Assembly (NCBI RefSeq): GCF_009725985.1
Contig: NZ_RCNR01000014.1
Span: 1-64,000 of the forward strand
Direction: 5' to 3'
Origin: Zobellia amurskyensis
GTDB lineage: Bacteria > Bacteroidota > Bacteroidia > Flavobacteriales > Flavobacteriaceae
DNA length: 64,000 nucleotides
The notes below the pieces were generated by a model. The model was not told where the DNA came from, made no database searches, and saw only the letters and a program-made list of their open reading frames with translations. Shown here one piece after another: positions 56,253-64,000 of this stretch. Within the stretch, counting starts at the first letter, position 1; each line of letters opens with the position of its first letter. The position numbers and the translations under genes were made by a program.

Positions 56253-56281
56253 AAAAAAGCTGCAATTTTGCAGCTTTTTTT
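56253..56281 (+). terminator. intrinsic terminator after trxB
   Basis: AAAAAAGCTGC (56253-56263) pairs with GCAGCTTTTTT (56270-56280), ending in seven T. The A run upstream also permits use on the minus strand. Confidence 0.8.
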
Positions 56282-56299
56282 ATCTTCTTTAATAATCAG

Positions 56300-56749
56300 T
56301 TAATCTAAACGTTTGTAGTTTTCAGAGTTAATTCTATTTCCTTCCTCATCCCTGAAAATTTGACTATAACTGTTTTTTTCCAATTGAAGTTCCATGTGCC
56401 ATTTCATATCAGAATTGGCAATTTTACGCATGGAGGCAGACATGTATTCCAATCTTTCCGTAAGAGTGCTGTCCGTGGTTTCATAAGACCCATAGCCAAA
56501 CCATTCTACAGAATCGTTGGGTACATACCTAGTCCACATTACTTTGCCATTGTAGTACATTTTAATTTGGCGGTATCCATCTGCGGCTAATAAAGTATCG
56601 GAGGGGTGTATGCCGTCGTCATAATTATAATGACTCACTAATTCCCAAGTACCTTCTATGGTAGGGTGATATGAAGTTTTTGAATCTTCATATTTAGTGG
56701 CGGAAATAAGTAAAAACGAAATGCAGATTACAGTAATTATTTTTTTCAT
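56300..56749 (-). CDS. small secreted protein, paralog pair member A
   Basis: A 149-residue exported protein with a Sec signal (MKKIITVICISFLLISATK). The mature part reads SYHPTIEGTWELVSHYNYDD, RQIKMYYNGKVMWTRYVPNDSVEWFGYGSYE and LEYMSASMRKIANSDMKWHMELQL. It is close to the neighbour at 56828-57274 (more than half identical by eye). The GTWELVS start and beta-rich layout recall lipocalin-like domains. Function is unknown. The ATG at 56749 is preferred over the in-frame TTG at 56755. Confidence 0.75.
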   Translation of the reverse strand: MKKIITVICISFLLISATKYEDSKTSYHPTIEGTWELVSHYNYDDGIHPSDTLLAADGYRQIKMYYNGKVMWTRYVPNDSVEWFGYGSYETTDSTLTERLEYMSASMRKIANSDMKWHMELQLEKNSYSQIFRDEEGNRINSENYKRLD

Positions 56750-56827
56750 GGCCAAGTGTTTTTAAAATTGTCATATAGGTGTTAATAAACCGGTTTGTAG
56801 AAATTAACAAACCGTAGGGCATATGGG

Positions 56828-57274
56828 TTAATCTATTCGTCTGTAGTTTTCCGAAGCAATACGTCCCCCGTCTTCATCTAATGAGATTTGGGTAAAAGAA
56901 TTATTTTTCAGTTGCAGTTCCATCTTCCATTGCATTTCTGGATTGGCAATTTTACGCATGGAGGCAGACATGTATTCTAATTTTTCAACCAAGGTATGGT
57001 CTGTAGCTTCATAAGAACCATAACCAAACCATTCTACAGTTTTGTTAGGAGTATAACGTGTCCACATAACCTTCCCGTTATAGAACATTTTTATTTGACT
57101 AAAACCTTTTTCAGGGGTAAGGGTATCCGTAACATTTTCACCATCATAATTATAACGGCTTATAAGTTCCCATGTTCCTTCAATAGAAGGGTGTAGTTCA
57201 GATTCAACAGATTTAGTTCCCGTTGCAGAGATGAGTAAAAGCATCAATAAAGCTAATCCTAATAATTTTTTCAT
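56828..57274 (-). CDS. small secreted protein, paralog pair member B
   Basis: A 148-residue exported protein with signal MKKLLGLALLMLLLISATG. The body repeats the sequence of its downstream neighbour: EGTWELISRYNYDGEN, SQIKMFYNGKVMWTRYTPNKTVEWFGYGSYEATDHTLVEKLEYMSASMRKIANPEMQWKMELQL. The two are a tandem duplication, 78 bases apart, with the C-terminal YRRID/YKRLD preserved. Its role is unknown, but the strict conservation of WFGYGSYE and SASMRKIAN suggests a binding function. Confidence 0.78.
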   Translation of the reverse strand: MKKLLGLALLMLLLISATGTKSVESELHPSIEGTWELISRYNYDGENVTDTLTPEKGFSQIKMFYNGKVMWTRYTPNKTVEWFGYGSYEATDHTLVEKLEYMSASMRKIANPEMQWKMELQLKNNSFTQISLDEDGGRIASENYRRID

Positions 57275-57666
57275 AATGATATAGTTTAAATGGATAAGCG
57301 GTTTTGTACCAATAAGTTACAACAAAATTTATGAATATCGTATTTTTTGTAACAAAAAATAAGGCATTCTCAGTGTAGGGAAAGTCCTCAATATTGGATA
57401 TTTGAAATCTAAATTGAATAAAATCTACATATCGATAATAAGGAGAATGTATTTTACCGATGTGTGATTTCAGCGGGTCTATCTAATGTTTTTATAGGGT
57501 TAGAGTTACCTATAGGTCATAATGAAATTCTAAATGGGCAATGGGTGCGAAGAGCGCAATACCCTACTTCTGAGCAGACCAGAAACGGAGAGCAGGTAGA
57601 AGCGGTAACCAAAGGAATTGGTGACCCAGTCTGGTGGGATAGGGACTAACTCCCGGATATTAAGTT
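57275..57666. other. intergenic region holding a gene relic
   Basis: About 390 bases between a minus-strand small secreted-protein gene and the minus-strand aminotransferase gene. A plus-strand frame (57422-57649) is described separately. Nothing else is recognised. Confidence 0.4.
57422..57649 (+). pseudogene. possible 3' end of a lost plus-strand gene
   Basis: The plus frame from 57422 (after TAA at 57419) to the stop at 57649 reads like a real protein end: FYRCVISAGLSNVFIGLELP, then GQWVRRAQYPTSEQTRNG and KGIGDPVWWDRD. The only start is a GTG at 57464, and there is no good upstream ATG. A plus-strand hairpin with a T8 tail stands 25 bases after the stop (57674-57718). I read it as the C-terminal remnant of a deleted gene with its terminator left behind; a short real gene is possible. 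The family is not recognised. Confidence 0.35.
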
Positions 57667-58710
57667 TTAAGGAAGGATATTGATGCAATGTAAAACGTGC
57701 TCAATATCCTTTTTTTTATGTGATGCACTCAGTACAATTCTACTCATGAGAGGTGCATTTTCGTCAGGATAGGGAAAGCTGGTGACAATAATACGGTTGG
57801 CTTCCAAGTATTCGGTTAACTGCACATTAGAAAAAGTATAGGCAGGGTGGCCTTTCATAAAATGAAATGTTTTCCTTTTTTTTAGATTACCATAAAACAG
57901 ATCCATATTACGTTGCAATCGTTTTCTCTTAAGTTCGTAGATAACGTCGGCTTCCACAAGTGTTGCCATGGCTGCAGGGATTGCAGGGCTGGCTCCTCCA
58001 AAAAAGGGAGTGTCGGTTAAGAAACGAATGCGCTCTTTTGTGCCAAAAACAGCACCTGCCTGAATACCAAAACCTTTACCCAATGATCCACAGACAATGA
58101 GTTCCTTTATTTTTAGCTTTGCTAGAATAGAATAAACGCCTCCTCCATTTTTCCCAACAATACCTAACCCGTGGGAGTCATCCACAACCAAAATGATATC
58201 TTCTAACGGAAGAATTTTTAAAGCTTCAAAATCAGGATAATTACAACCGGAGAAATCTATACTATCTAAAAAAACAACAGGGATAGATGTGCTTGATTCT
58301 AAGTGCTCCCGAACGGCAATGTTTAAGGAGGCAAAAGTGGTATACGATTTTATTTTAGATTGATAAAGCGCAGAATGTGTGTTGGGTGCATAAAAAAACT
58401 GATGTTCTTTGGTATTTAGTACTTGTGCTAAAAACTGACCGGCCAAGTACCCAGATGATAGAGTGATACATGCCTCACTGCCCACGATTTTAGCTAAATA
58501 CGTTTCAGCTTCATCAAAGACGGACAGCCTGATATTAGATTTTCTAGAGGCTCCGTAATTAGTACCGTATTTCTTAATGTTACTAATAAATAATTTCTGA
58601 AAATCACTATCGGTTTGTAGACCTAAATACGAAGTGCCACCAAAATAAAGATGAGATACTCCGTTTAGAGTAATCTTTCTGCCCGGGAATGTATCTATAT
58701 AATAGCTCAT
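57667..58710 (-). CDS. alpha-oxoamine-synthase-like PLP enzyme (AONS/KBL-type)
   Basis: A 347-residue fold-type-I PLP enzyme related to 8-amino-7-oxononanoate synthase and 2-amino-3-ketobutyrate CoA ligase. Visible residues: LYFGGTSYLGL at the N-terminus, His112 in APNTHSALYQ, Asp177 and His180 in VVDDSHGLGIVGKNGGGV, and the Schiff-base Lys212 in CGSLGKGFGIQAG. It is shorter than bacterial AONS (about 380-400), and the Ser-Lys motif SLGKGFG departs from the usual SFSKA. It starts within the stop codon of the epimerase gene (TAATG), so the two are translationally coupled. An acyl-CoA plus amino acid condensation is the family reaction; the substrate is unknown. Confidence 0.82.
   Translation of the reverse strand: MSYYIDTFPGRKITLNGVSHLYFGGTSYLGLQTDSDFQKLFISNIKKYGTNYGASRKSNIRLSVFDEAETYLAKIVGSEACITLSSGYLAGQFLAQVLNTKEHQFFYAPNTHSALYQSKIKSYTTFASLNIAVREHLESSTSIPVVFLDSIDFSGCNYPDFEALKILPLEDIILVVDDSHGLGIVGKNGGGVYSILAKLKIKELIVCGSLGKGFGIQAGAVFGTKERIRFLTDTPFFGGASPAIPAAMATLVEADVIYELKRKRLQRNMDLFYGNLKKRKTFHFMKGHPAYTFSNVQLTEYLEANRIIVTSFPYPDENAPLMSRIVLSASHKKKDIEHVLHCINILP
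57674..57718 (+). terminator. plus-strand terminator inside the 3' end of the aminotransferase gene
   Basis: AGGATATTGA (57674-57683) pairs with TCAATATCCT (57701-57710), followed by eight T. It is oriented for transcripts arriving from 57422-57649, although it lies within the coding end of the minus-strand gene. Confidence 0.6.
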
Positions 58711-59720
58711 TACCTTAAACTAACTCCTGTTCCATTCAGTTCTGAAAAAACAAGTTTACCATCGGGCAATATCTGTACGCCGTTCGCAATATCGTCTTTG
58801 AGCAGTAGAGGTCCGTCCATATCAACATAGTCCAGTTGAGGAACCAATTGCGCAATGGCAGAAATGCCAACGGTAGATTCTGTCATACAACCTATCATTA
58901 CTTTAATACCCATTTCTTTTGCTTCGGCAATCATCCGTAGGGCAGGGGTAATACCTCCGCATTTCGTCAATTTTATATTAATACCGCTATAGTGAAGCCC
59001 ACATTTTTGAACATCACTTTCTATAATACAGCTTTCATCTGCAATGACAGGTAGTACGCTGTGGTGCATAACTTTTTCCATGCCTTCCCAATCATCGGCT
59101 TTTAAAGGTTGCTCAAGAAACTCCACACCTAATTCTTTTAATAATGGGGCGTTTGTAATTGTTTCACTTGCAGACCACGCGCAGTTGGCGTCTATTCTAA
59201 AAATGGCATCGGTATGTTCTCGTAAAGCTTTAACAATAGCAACATCATCTTCCGTACCTAGTTTTATTTTATAAATAGGCCATGGCATTTCTTTCATTTT
59301 CTCTACCATTTTTTCAACGGGGGCAATGCCTATAGTATAATTTGTTGTTGGGTAGGAGGTGTTGCCAGTGCCCCAAATATTATAAAGCGGTTTTCCTTGT
59401 AGTTTACCGTAAAGATCCCAAGCGGCAAGGTCTAATGCGCAGATAGCAAAATTAGATAATTGTTTACCTGTTAAAAAAGCATGGAAATTTTCGGGGTGGT
59501 CTATATGAAAAGCTTCTATTTCTTTTCTGATGGTTTCAATTTCCGCCATCATACTTTCTACCGTAATGTTGTAGTAAGGATTAGATGTGGTTTCTCCATA
59601 ACCGGTTTTTCCATCTAAAGAAAGACTAACGATTAGGGTATTTTGAAAATCGTGAGATTCACGAGAAATACTAAAAGTGTGTTTTAAGGCTAAAACGTAT
59701 TTTTTTAAATCTAACTGCAT
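58710..59720 (-). CDS. L-Ala-D/L-Glu (dipeptide) epimerase
   Basis: A 336-residue enolase-superfamily enzyme. Residues: Lys151 and Lys153 (YKIKLGTED), Asp178 (RIDANCAWS), Glu203 (LEQPL), Asp228 (ADES), and Lys250 (NIKLTKCGG). The D300-M-D302 pair (YVDMDGPLLLKDD) is the dipeptide-binding signature of Ala-Glu epimerases. The enzyme interconverts L-Ala-D-Glu and L-Ala-L-Glu from murein turnover. It is cytoplasmic. Its stop codon overlaps the oxoamine-synthase-like start, an unusual partner for a murein-recycling enzyme. Confidence 0.92.
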   Translation of the reverse strand: MQLDLKKYVLALKHTFSISRESHDFQNTLIVSLSLDGKTGYGETTSNPYYNITVESMMAEIETIRKEIEAFHIDHPENFHAFLTGKQLSNFAICALDLAAWDLYGKLQGKPLYNIWGTGNTSYPTTNYTIGIAPVEKMVEKMKEMPWPIYKIKLGTEDDVAIVKALREHTDAIFRIDANCAWSASETITNAPLLKELGVEFLEQPLKADDWEGMEKVMHHSVLPVIADESCIIESDVQKCGLHYSGINIKLTKCGGITPALRMIAEAKEMGIKVMIGCMTESTVGISAIAQLVPQLDYVDMDGPLLLKDDIANGVQILPDGKLVFSELNGTGVSLR

Positions 59721-59825
59721 GTTCCAATTGTTTCCACTAAGATAAAAAGAGAAAAAGGGTTGGCACTTTTCTCTTGGCTTTTTTTTCGAAGGAATAAAAG
59801 ATTAACATTTCTTCCGACTTAAACC

Positions 59826-59856
59826 AAAAACAAGCGGCCGAAAATTCGACAGCTTG
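59826..59856 (-). terminator. intrinsic terminator of the PadR/PspC/DUF2807 cluster
   Basis: On the minus strand CAAGC and the inner CGAA pair with TTCG and GCTTG, with one mismatch in a stem of about 12 bp. Five T follow. It stands about 27 bases after the stop of the DUF2807 gene. Confidence 0.65.
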
Positions 59857-59882
59857 CATTTAGGATTGTTCGTTTTTTGGTT

Positions 59883-60614
59883 TTAGTACTTGTGTACGCT
59901 TCCTGAAACCGATTTTTTGGTCTTTACACTGGCATTACCCGTATAGGCTACGTTACCACCACTGCTGGCGTCTGCCACAAGGGTTTCGGAAACTTGAATT
60001 TTCATATTCCCGCCACTGCTGGCATCTGCCGTGCAGCTTTTGGTTGAAAGCATTTTCGCGTTGATATTACCACCGCTGCTTACATCTACATCAGCACGGT
60101 TGGCTTGGCCGGATATATTTAGATTTGCGCCGCTGCTGGCATCTATTTCTAGGACATCTGCAACTAATTCAATGTTTATCTGGGCACCGCTGCTGCCATC
60201 TATTTCCAGATCATCACTTTCAATAGTATTCTCAACACGTAATTGTGACCCGCTTGATGCACTTAAATTAGTTACTACAGGAAGTGAAACGTAAACCTTT
60301 TTGGTTGCCCTACCAATATTCTGTTTAGCGTGAATGCGTAATTTTCCATTTTTAATATCGGTAGCAATAAGGTCAATTATGTTTTCGTCTGCTTCTACTT
60401 TAATATTAAATTCATTAGATTGAGTTACATACACCGTAAGACCTTCCGATGCCGATACTTTTGTAAAATCATCAGTGATTGCTCTATCGTCCGTTACTAC
60501 GGTTCCGTTACCTTTTTCGCCGGTTCCAAAATCGCCAATATTGACGTCAAAACCACAGGAGGATAAGAATAATGCTACTAAAAATGCTATTGCAATTCGA
60601 ATTAAAGTTGTCAT
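59883..60614 (-). CDS. DUF2807 (head-GIN) beta-solenoid lipoprotein
   Basis: A 243-residue exported protein. I start it at 60614, which gives the lipoprotein signal MTTLIRIAIAFLVALFLSSC (lipobox LSSC). The longer frame upstream has no signal. The mature part is one DUF2807 domain with a repeated core: SASSGSQ, DGSSGAQ, DASSGAN, DVSSGGN, DASSGGN, DASSGGN, about every 20 residues. It predicts a right-handed beta-helix with a stacked Ser-Ser-Gly turn. It follows the PspC gene on the same strand and is a usual member of that cluster. Function is not known; surface or envelope-stress roles are suggested by context. Confidence 0.88.
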   Translation of the reverse strand: MTTLIRIAIAFLVALFLSSCGFDVNIGDFGTGEKGNGTVVTDDRAITDDFTKVSASEGLTVYVTQSNEFNIKVEADENIIDLIATDIKNGKLRIHAKQNIGRATKKVYVSLPVVTNLSASSGSQLRVENTIESDDLEIDGSSGAQINIELVADVLEIDASSGANLNISGQANRADVDVSSGGNINAKMLSTKSCTADASSGGNMKIQVSETLVADASSGGNVAYTGNASVKTKKSVSGSVHKY

Positions 60615-60733
60615 GGTTGTTGTTTTAAGATTGATGTAAAATTGAACTATTGGTTGCGTCTTTACCAGATTTTCAGACTCAAACGTCATATTTTGATACT
60701 GAATTGATTACACTGGGTAAATAGCCTTAAAAA

Positions 60734-62575
60734 TTATGTTTTGTAATTGGTGTCCTCGGTTTCGGAACGGTTGTCGTCTATGTCTATATTAATGCCCTTT
60801 TCATCAATATTGATTTGGTTTTTGCCATCAGCACCATTTTCATTTGATTTTATCTGAACCCCGTCTTCACCTATTTTCATTTTGAAAGATTCACCATCGT
60901 CTTGAATGTCTATGTCAATTCCGTTTTCATCTATTCTGATTTTGTTCCTTCCTTTATTGTCATCATCGTCTTCATCTACAATCTCAGGACATTCTTGACA
61001 TTTTAATTCGCCATCGGATCCCATTTTCCATATTTCGTCCTTAATCTCGCAACCGTCTAGGTCTCTATTGTTTTTAGCATGAAATCTCCAGCAGTTAAAA
61101 CCACTTTCTTTGCTGTACTTCAAAACGGTCCCTACGGGAATGAATAGATTAACCCTTACCTCTTGGTTCATGATTTTATTTTCACGAGCAGTGGTCAGGA
61201 AATCTTCAAGTAACAAAGTGTTGCCTTCAATTTTGTACTCATAGTTAATTTTCTCAGCCAGTTCTTCAGCTTTCTCAAAAGACGAACCATCAGATTCTTT
61301 AACGATTTCTATTTTAGCAATTGAGTCTCGTGAGCGCTCAATATAAAAGCTAACATCGTCTAGAACCATGACCTCTTCACCAGCTTCGTTACGGCTAATG
61401 GTAAGTCCGTCTAATTCAACTCTTCTTTTATTCCTGAAACGGGTGTCATAAGCAACTACCTGAATTTCTAATGTATCGGTCATATCTCTAAAATAGAGGT
61501 CTTCGGTAACCTCGGTAGTATCAGAATAGGCACGTGCTGCAGCTTGCTTTATGCCAAAGACAATCAGCATTATAATGGATATCAGCCAAAGGCCCAATAA
61601 AGAGAACTTGGCAATGCTTCCAATAGATTTTAAGTTGTTCACCAAAATTTTCAATCCTAAATAGAGAAGGAAGAAAAATGGAATACCTATAGCAAAGAAA
61701 CCAAGCATGGATACCAACCAAATAGGCATGTTACTTGCATCTACTAGATTATACATATTAAGACCAGGTATCTGGACCATATCTGAAATACCCACGGTTA
61801 TCATGCCTATAAAAAGGCCTATAATAGTAGAAGCTCCAATAATAATCAAGAGTACACCAATGAACTTTCCAAAAACCTTAAAGAAGAACATGATAATATC
61901 TCCAAGAGTATCAAAAAAGGACTTGCCTCCACTTTTTACTTTATTACCTACATTTTCATAATCGACGCTCTTAATTTTTTGGGCAACATCATCAAAGCCT
62001 TCCTTGACCTTGCGTTCTATATTGCTGATGTTGACGTCCTCCCCCCGCATATCCAACTTTTGCGAAGTAGTAACAGCTTCGGGAATCAATAACCAAAGTA
62101 AACCGTAGATCAAAATAAATCCACCCGAAGAACCAATGGTTAAAAACACCCATATTAAACGAACCCAAAGTGGGTCTATATTAAAATAGTGCGCCAGACC
62201 AGAAGAAACCCCAGCTACATATTTCTGCTCCGTATCTCGGTACAGCTTTTTGGATTTTCTTGGTTCGGAATGGTTTTTATTTGTGTTAGGTTCATCCTCA
62301 AAAATATCCTCGTCAACCATATAGTCCTCTGGTTGTCCCATTATGGCAATGACCTCGTCTACCTGTTTTTGCGTAATGACCTGACGGTCGTTGTCAAGCT
62401 TTTCATGAAATAGTTCTGCAATACGTGCTTCAATGTCTGCCAGAATCTCATCACTGCCCGGTGTGTTGGCAAAAGAGCGCTTCACGGACTCCAGATAGCG
62501 CTGCATTTTGTTATATGCGTCTTCATCCATATGGAAGAGCATATTTGCTAGATTAATGTTTATAGTTTTGTTCAT
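60734..62575 (-). CDS. PspC-domain membrane protein with acidic repeat tail
   Basis: A 613-residue protein. The cytoplasmic N-terminus (1-100) is followed by a PspC domain (about 109-166: KLYRDTEQKYVAGVSSGLAHYFNIDPLWVRLIWVFLTIGSSGGFILIYGLLWLLIPE). Then come a linker and further transmembrane segments (about 220-350), a beta-rich periplasmic half, and an acidic tail of repeats such as RIDENGIDIDIQDD and NIDEKGINIDIDDN. PspC proteins answer envelope stress. It lies between a PadR repressor gene and a DUF2807 gene on the same strand, the usual flavobacterial set. The tail looks like short calcium-type or beta-stack repeats. Confidence 0.88.
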   Translation of the reverse strand: MNKTININLANMLFHMDEDAYNKMQRYLESVKRSFANTPGSDEILADIEARIAELFHEKLDNDRQVITQKQVDEVIAIMGQPEDYMVDEDIFEDEPNTNKNHSEPRKSKKLYRDTEQKYVAGVSSGLAHYFNIDPLWVRLIWVFLTIGSSGGFILIYGLLWLLIPEAVTTSQKLDMRGEDVNISNIERKVKEGFDDVAQKIKSVDYENVGNKVKSGGKSFFDTLGDIIMFFFKVFGKFIGVLLIIIGASTIIGLFIGMITVGISDMVQIPGLNMYNLVDASNMPIWLVSMLGFFAIGIPFFFLLYLGLKILVNNLKSIGSIAKFSLLGLWLISIIMLIVFGIKQAAARAYSDTTEVTEDLYFRDMTDTLEIQVVAYDTRFRNKRRVELDGLTISRNEAGEEVMVLDDVSFYIERSRDSIAKIEIVKESDGSSFEKAEELAEKINYEYKIEGNTLLLEDFLTTARENKIMNQEVRVNLFIPVGTVLKYSKESGFNCWRFHAKNNRDLDGCEIKDEIWKMGSDGELKCQECPEIVDEDDDDNKGRNKIRIDENGIDIDIQDDGESFKMKIGEDGVQIKSNENGADGKNQINIDEKGINIDIDDNRSETEDTNYKT

Positions 62576-62636
62576 CTTTAGTTGTTTTTCTCTGTAAATA
62601 CATAATAGCTATGAAGTTACAGGGTAGTTTTTAGGT

Positions 62637-62966
62637 TTATTTATTGTTGGTTACCAGATTTGTTGCTGTTCTAAGCTCGTCCCAAGTGCTATCCAGTTCT
62701 TTTAGAAAGAGTTTACCGGTTTCTGTTAGTGCATAATATTTTCTTGGGGGGCCAGAGGTTGACTCTTCCCAGCGGTAGCTAAGTAATCCCGCATTTTTTA
62801 ATCGGGTCAGTAAAGGGTAAATTGTGCCCTCTACAACAAGCATTTTCGCATCTTTTAGCGTTCCAAGAATTTCAGAGGCGTATTTGTCTTTCCCATTTAA
62901 GATAGACAGAATACAATACTCCAAAACACCCTTACGCATTTGTGCTTTTGTATTTTCTACATTCAT
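62637..62966 (-). CDS. PadR-family transcriptional regulator
   Basis: A 109-residue winged-helix repressor. The start at 62966 (MNVENTKAQMRKGVLEYCIL) gives the normal PadR length; the longer frame to 63038 adds an unlikely head. The winged helix reads LSILNGKDKYASEILGTLKDAKMLVVEGTIYPLLTRLKNAGLLSYRWEES, and the wing GPPRKYYALTETGKLFLKELDSTWDEL. It is the first gene of the PspC/DUF2807 cluster, probably controlling it in response to envelope stress or a small ligand. Confidence 0.92.
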   Translation of the reverse strand: MNVENTKAQMRKGVLEYCILSILNGKDKYASEILGTLKDAKMLVVEGTIYPLLTRLKNAGLLSYRWEESTSGPPRKYYALTETGKLFLKELDSTWDELRTATNLVTNNK

Positions 62967-63181
62967 AATTTCTTTTTGCTTTTTATGCAGTTCCTTTAAA
63001 TTGGGGGAACGTGTCTGTTCATAAATGGTACGCTGCATAGTGTGATTGTTCGTTTTTTTTCTACTCCAAATCTGTTTAGGTTACCGCCCCGTGATTAGTG
63101 AGGCCCTGATACAAATTTTGAGTAAATTGATTGATGAATAAACTCCTTTTTGACTGGGGTGTGATGAGCACCCTTTTTATA

Positions 63182-63634
63182 TTAATGAAGGCTGATGACC
63201 CTTGTAATCTTCCAAATGGAATCTGTCTGTTGCCATATCATTATAAATTTTCCTGGTTTTGAAATGGCATCCGGCTCTTGGTTGTTATGAAATTTGTGCA
63301 ATCCTATTTCTACTGCACCAAACCCGTTTATAGGATACACTTCAATACTACCTTCAACTAACTCCCTTGTTACTTTACCACAAATATTCTTTTTTAAACT
63401 TTCAAGCAAATCTTGTTTTGATGTGGATAGCCCTCCCTTGTCATGGTAGAATTCTAAATCTTCGGCGTACATCTCTGCTTGCTTTTCCATATTACAGGTG
63501 TTATATGCTTCAAAGTATTCAGCATCCAAATTCGTAATAGTTTCCTTTAATTGGTCTTCGCTAGTAGCTTGTGCTGCCATTTCCAAAAAACTTGAAACGA
63601 AAACTATTGCGATAAGGAGAGTAGCGGATTTCAT
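63182..63634 (-). CDS. secreted DUF4440/SnoaL-like (NTF2-fold) protein
   Basis: A 150-residue exported protein (signal MKSATLLIAIVFVSSFLEMAAQA, then TSEDQLKETITNLDAEYFEAYNTCNMEKQAEMYAEDLEFYHDKGG). It is a DUF4440 member of the NTF2-like fold with a cone-shaped cavity. The C-terminus GKFIMIWQQTDSIWKITRVISLH is characteristic. Function is not predictable; such proteins bind small ligands or act as lyase/isomerase scaffolds. Its start codon overlaps the stop codon of the DUF4870 gene upstream, so the two are translationally coupled. Confidence 0.88.
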   Translation of the reverse strand: MKSATLLIAIVFVSSFLEMAAQATSEDQLKETITNLDAEYFEAYNTCNMEKQAEMYAEDLEFYHDKGGLSTSKQDLLESLKKNICGKVTRELVEGSIEVYPINGFGAVEIGLHKFHNNQEPDAISKPGKFIMIWQQTDSIWKITRVISLH

Positions 63635-64000
63635 TATTTTATAAATTTTATAGTGATGGGATAAGAAAACTCTTGTCCTTCGTTAGTTTTAATGACCGCT
63701 AAAATGGTATATACTACGTTCACCACAAATAGAGCTCCGTGAGCTAAACCTGCCACACCTAATGGAAATAACCAAGAACTAAATCTGAAAGTTTCATTAA
63801 AATCAATATGTAAATTATTGTAATCGTTCAAATGGTCAAATCCGAATAACCCACCATTGAGGAAATCAGGAAAGAAACCAATGAATAACGGTATACTTAT
63901 CATACCCAAAACAATAGAGTAGAGCAGAAGGCTAATTTGGAAGTTTAAAACCTGTTTTCCAGAATAATCTACAAGCGCGGAATCTTTCTTATTGGCAGAC
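63634..64000 (-). CDS. DUF4870 membrane protein, 5' end outside the window
   Basis: The frame is open through the window edge. The upstream part reads KKDSALVDYSGKQVLNFQISLLLYSIVLGM, the family's conserved opening (VDYxGKQxLNFQIS). Three hydrophobic segments follow. The start codon is not in the window, so an ATG at 63909 would be an internal Met. DUF4870 proteins are small inner-membrane proteins of unknown role. It is coupled by a 1-base overlap to the DUF4440 gene. Confidence 0.88.
   Translation of the reverse strand, partial: SANKKDSALVDYSGKQVLNFQISLLLYSIVLGMISIPLFIGFFPDFLNGGLFGFDHLNDYNNLHIDFNETFRFSSWLFPLGVAGLAHGALFVVNVVYTILAVIKTNEGQEFSYPITIKFIK

Overview
The window looks like the chromosome of a marine polysaccharide-degrading Bacteroidota, most likely a Flavobacteriaceae member of the Zobellia/Maribacter type. 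The reasons are its low G+C content, near absence of Shine-Dalgarno sites, SusC/SusD pair, two hybrid two-component systems, Bacteroidota-type ECF sigma factor, and many Sec, Tat and lipoprotein signals. The genus is inferred from gene content only. I see no rRNA, tRNA, CRISPR array, insertion sequence or prophage.

Layout. 1-3.3 kb: a small membrane protein, a hotdog thioesterase-like protein and an exported sulfatase. 3.5-14.5 kb: a hybrid sensor followed by four exported proteins (six-bladed propeller, PSD1 cytochrome/DUF1549/DUF1553, DUF1501, and a membrane cytochrome with leucine-rich repeats) in one tight run. 14.5-19.4 kb: LacI regulator divergent from xylulokinase, xylose isomerase and transaldolase. 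20.1-24.3 kb: a second hybrid sensor. 24.4-28.6 kb: small unknown genes (one frameshifted), an NmrA/HxlR divergent pair and a CPBP protease. 28.6-33.2 kb: AraC regulator divergent from an RraA-type aldolase, sugar-acid dehydratase, SMP-30 lactonase and SDR dehydrogenase, which together read as a non-phosphorylative sugar oxidation route. 33.3-34.5 kb: an orphan ECF sigma factor and a GNAT acetyltransferase.

34.7-46.4 kb is a xylan utilisation locus. GH10 xylanase, GPH symporter and GH43 run on +, and SusC, SusD and a large FG-GAP/ASPIC lipoprotein run on -, converging on a shared terminator. The susC gene carries a -1 frameshift exactly at an A AAA AAG heptamer, so it is either a sequencing error, a broken gene or programmed frameshifting. 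46.9-52.4 kb: an MFS transporter divergent from an exported Gfo/Idh/MocA oxidoreductase, followed by a lipoprotein formylglycine-generating enzyme with its two active cysteines, and galactokinase. 52.5-56.2 kb: two LytTR response regulators flanking a universal stress protein (one lacks the phospho-acceptor Asp), then thioredoxin reductase. 56.3-64 kb: tandem small secreted paralogs, a gene relic, an alpha-oxoamine-synthase-like enzyme coupled to an Ala-Glu epimerase, a PadR/PspC/DUF2807 cluster, and a DUF4440/DUF4870 pair cut by the window end.

Working together: exported xylanase and SusCD would feed xylo-oligosaccharides through the GPH symporter to cytoplasmic GH43. Xylose would then pass through XylA and XylB to the pentose phosphate pathway with the transaldolase. 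The 29.6-33.2 kb operon gives a second, oxidative sugar route. The exported sulfatase (1.6 kb) and the exported FGE (50.1 kb) are plausible partners.
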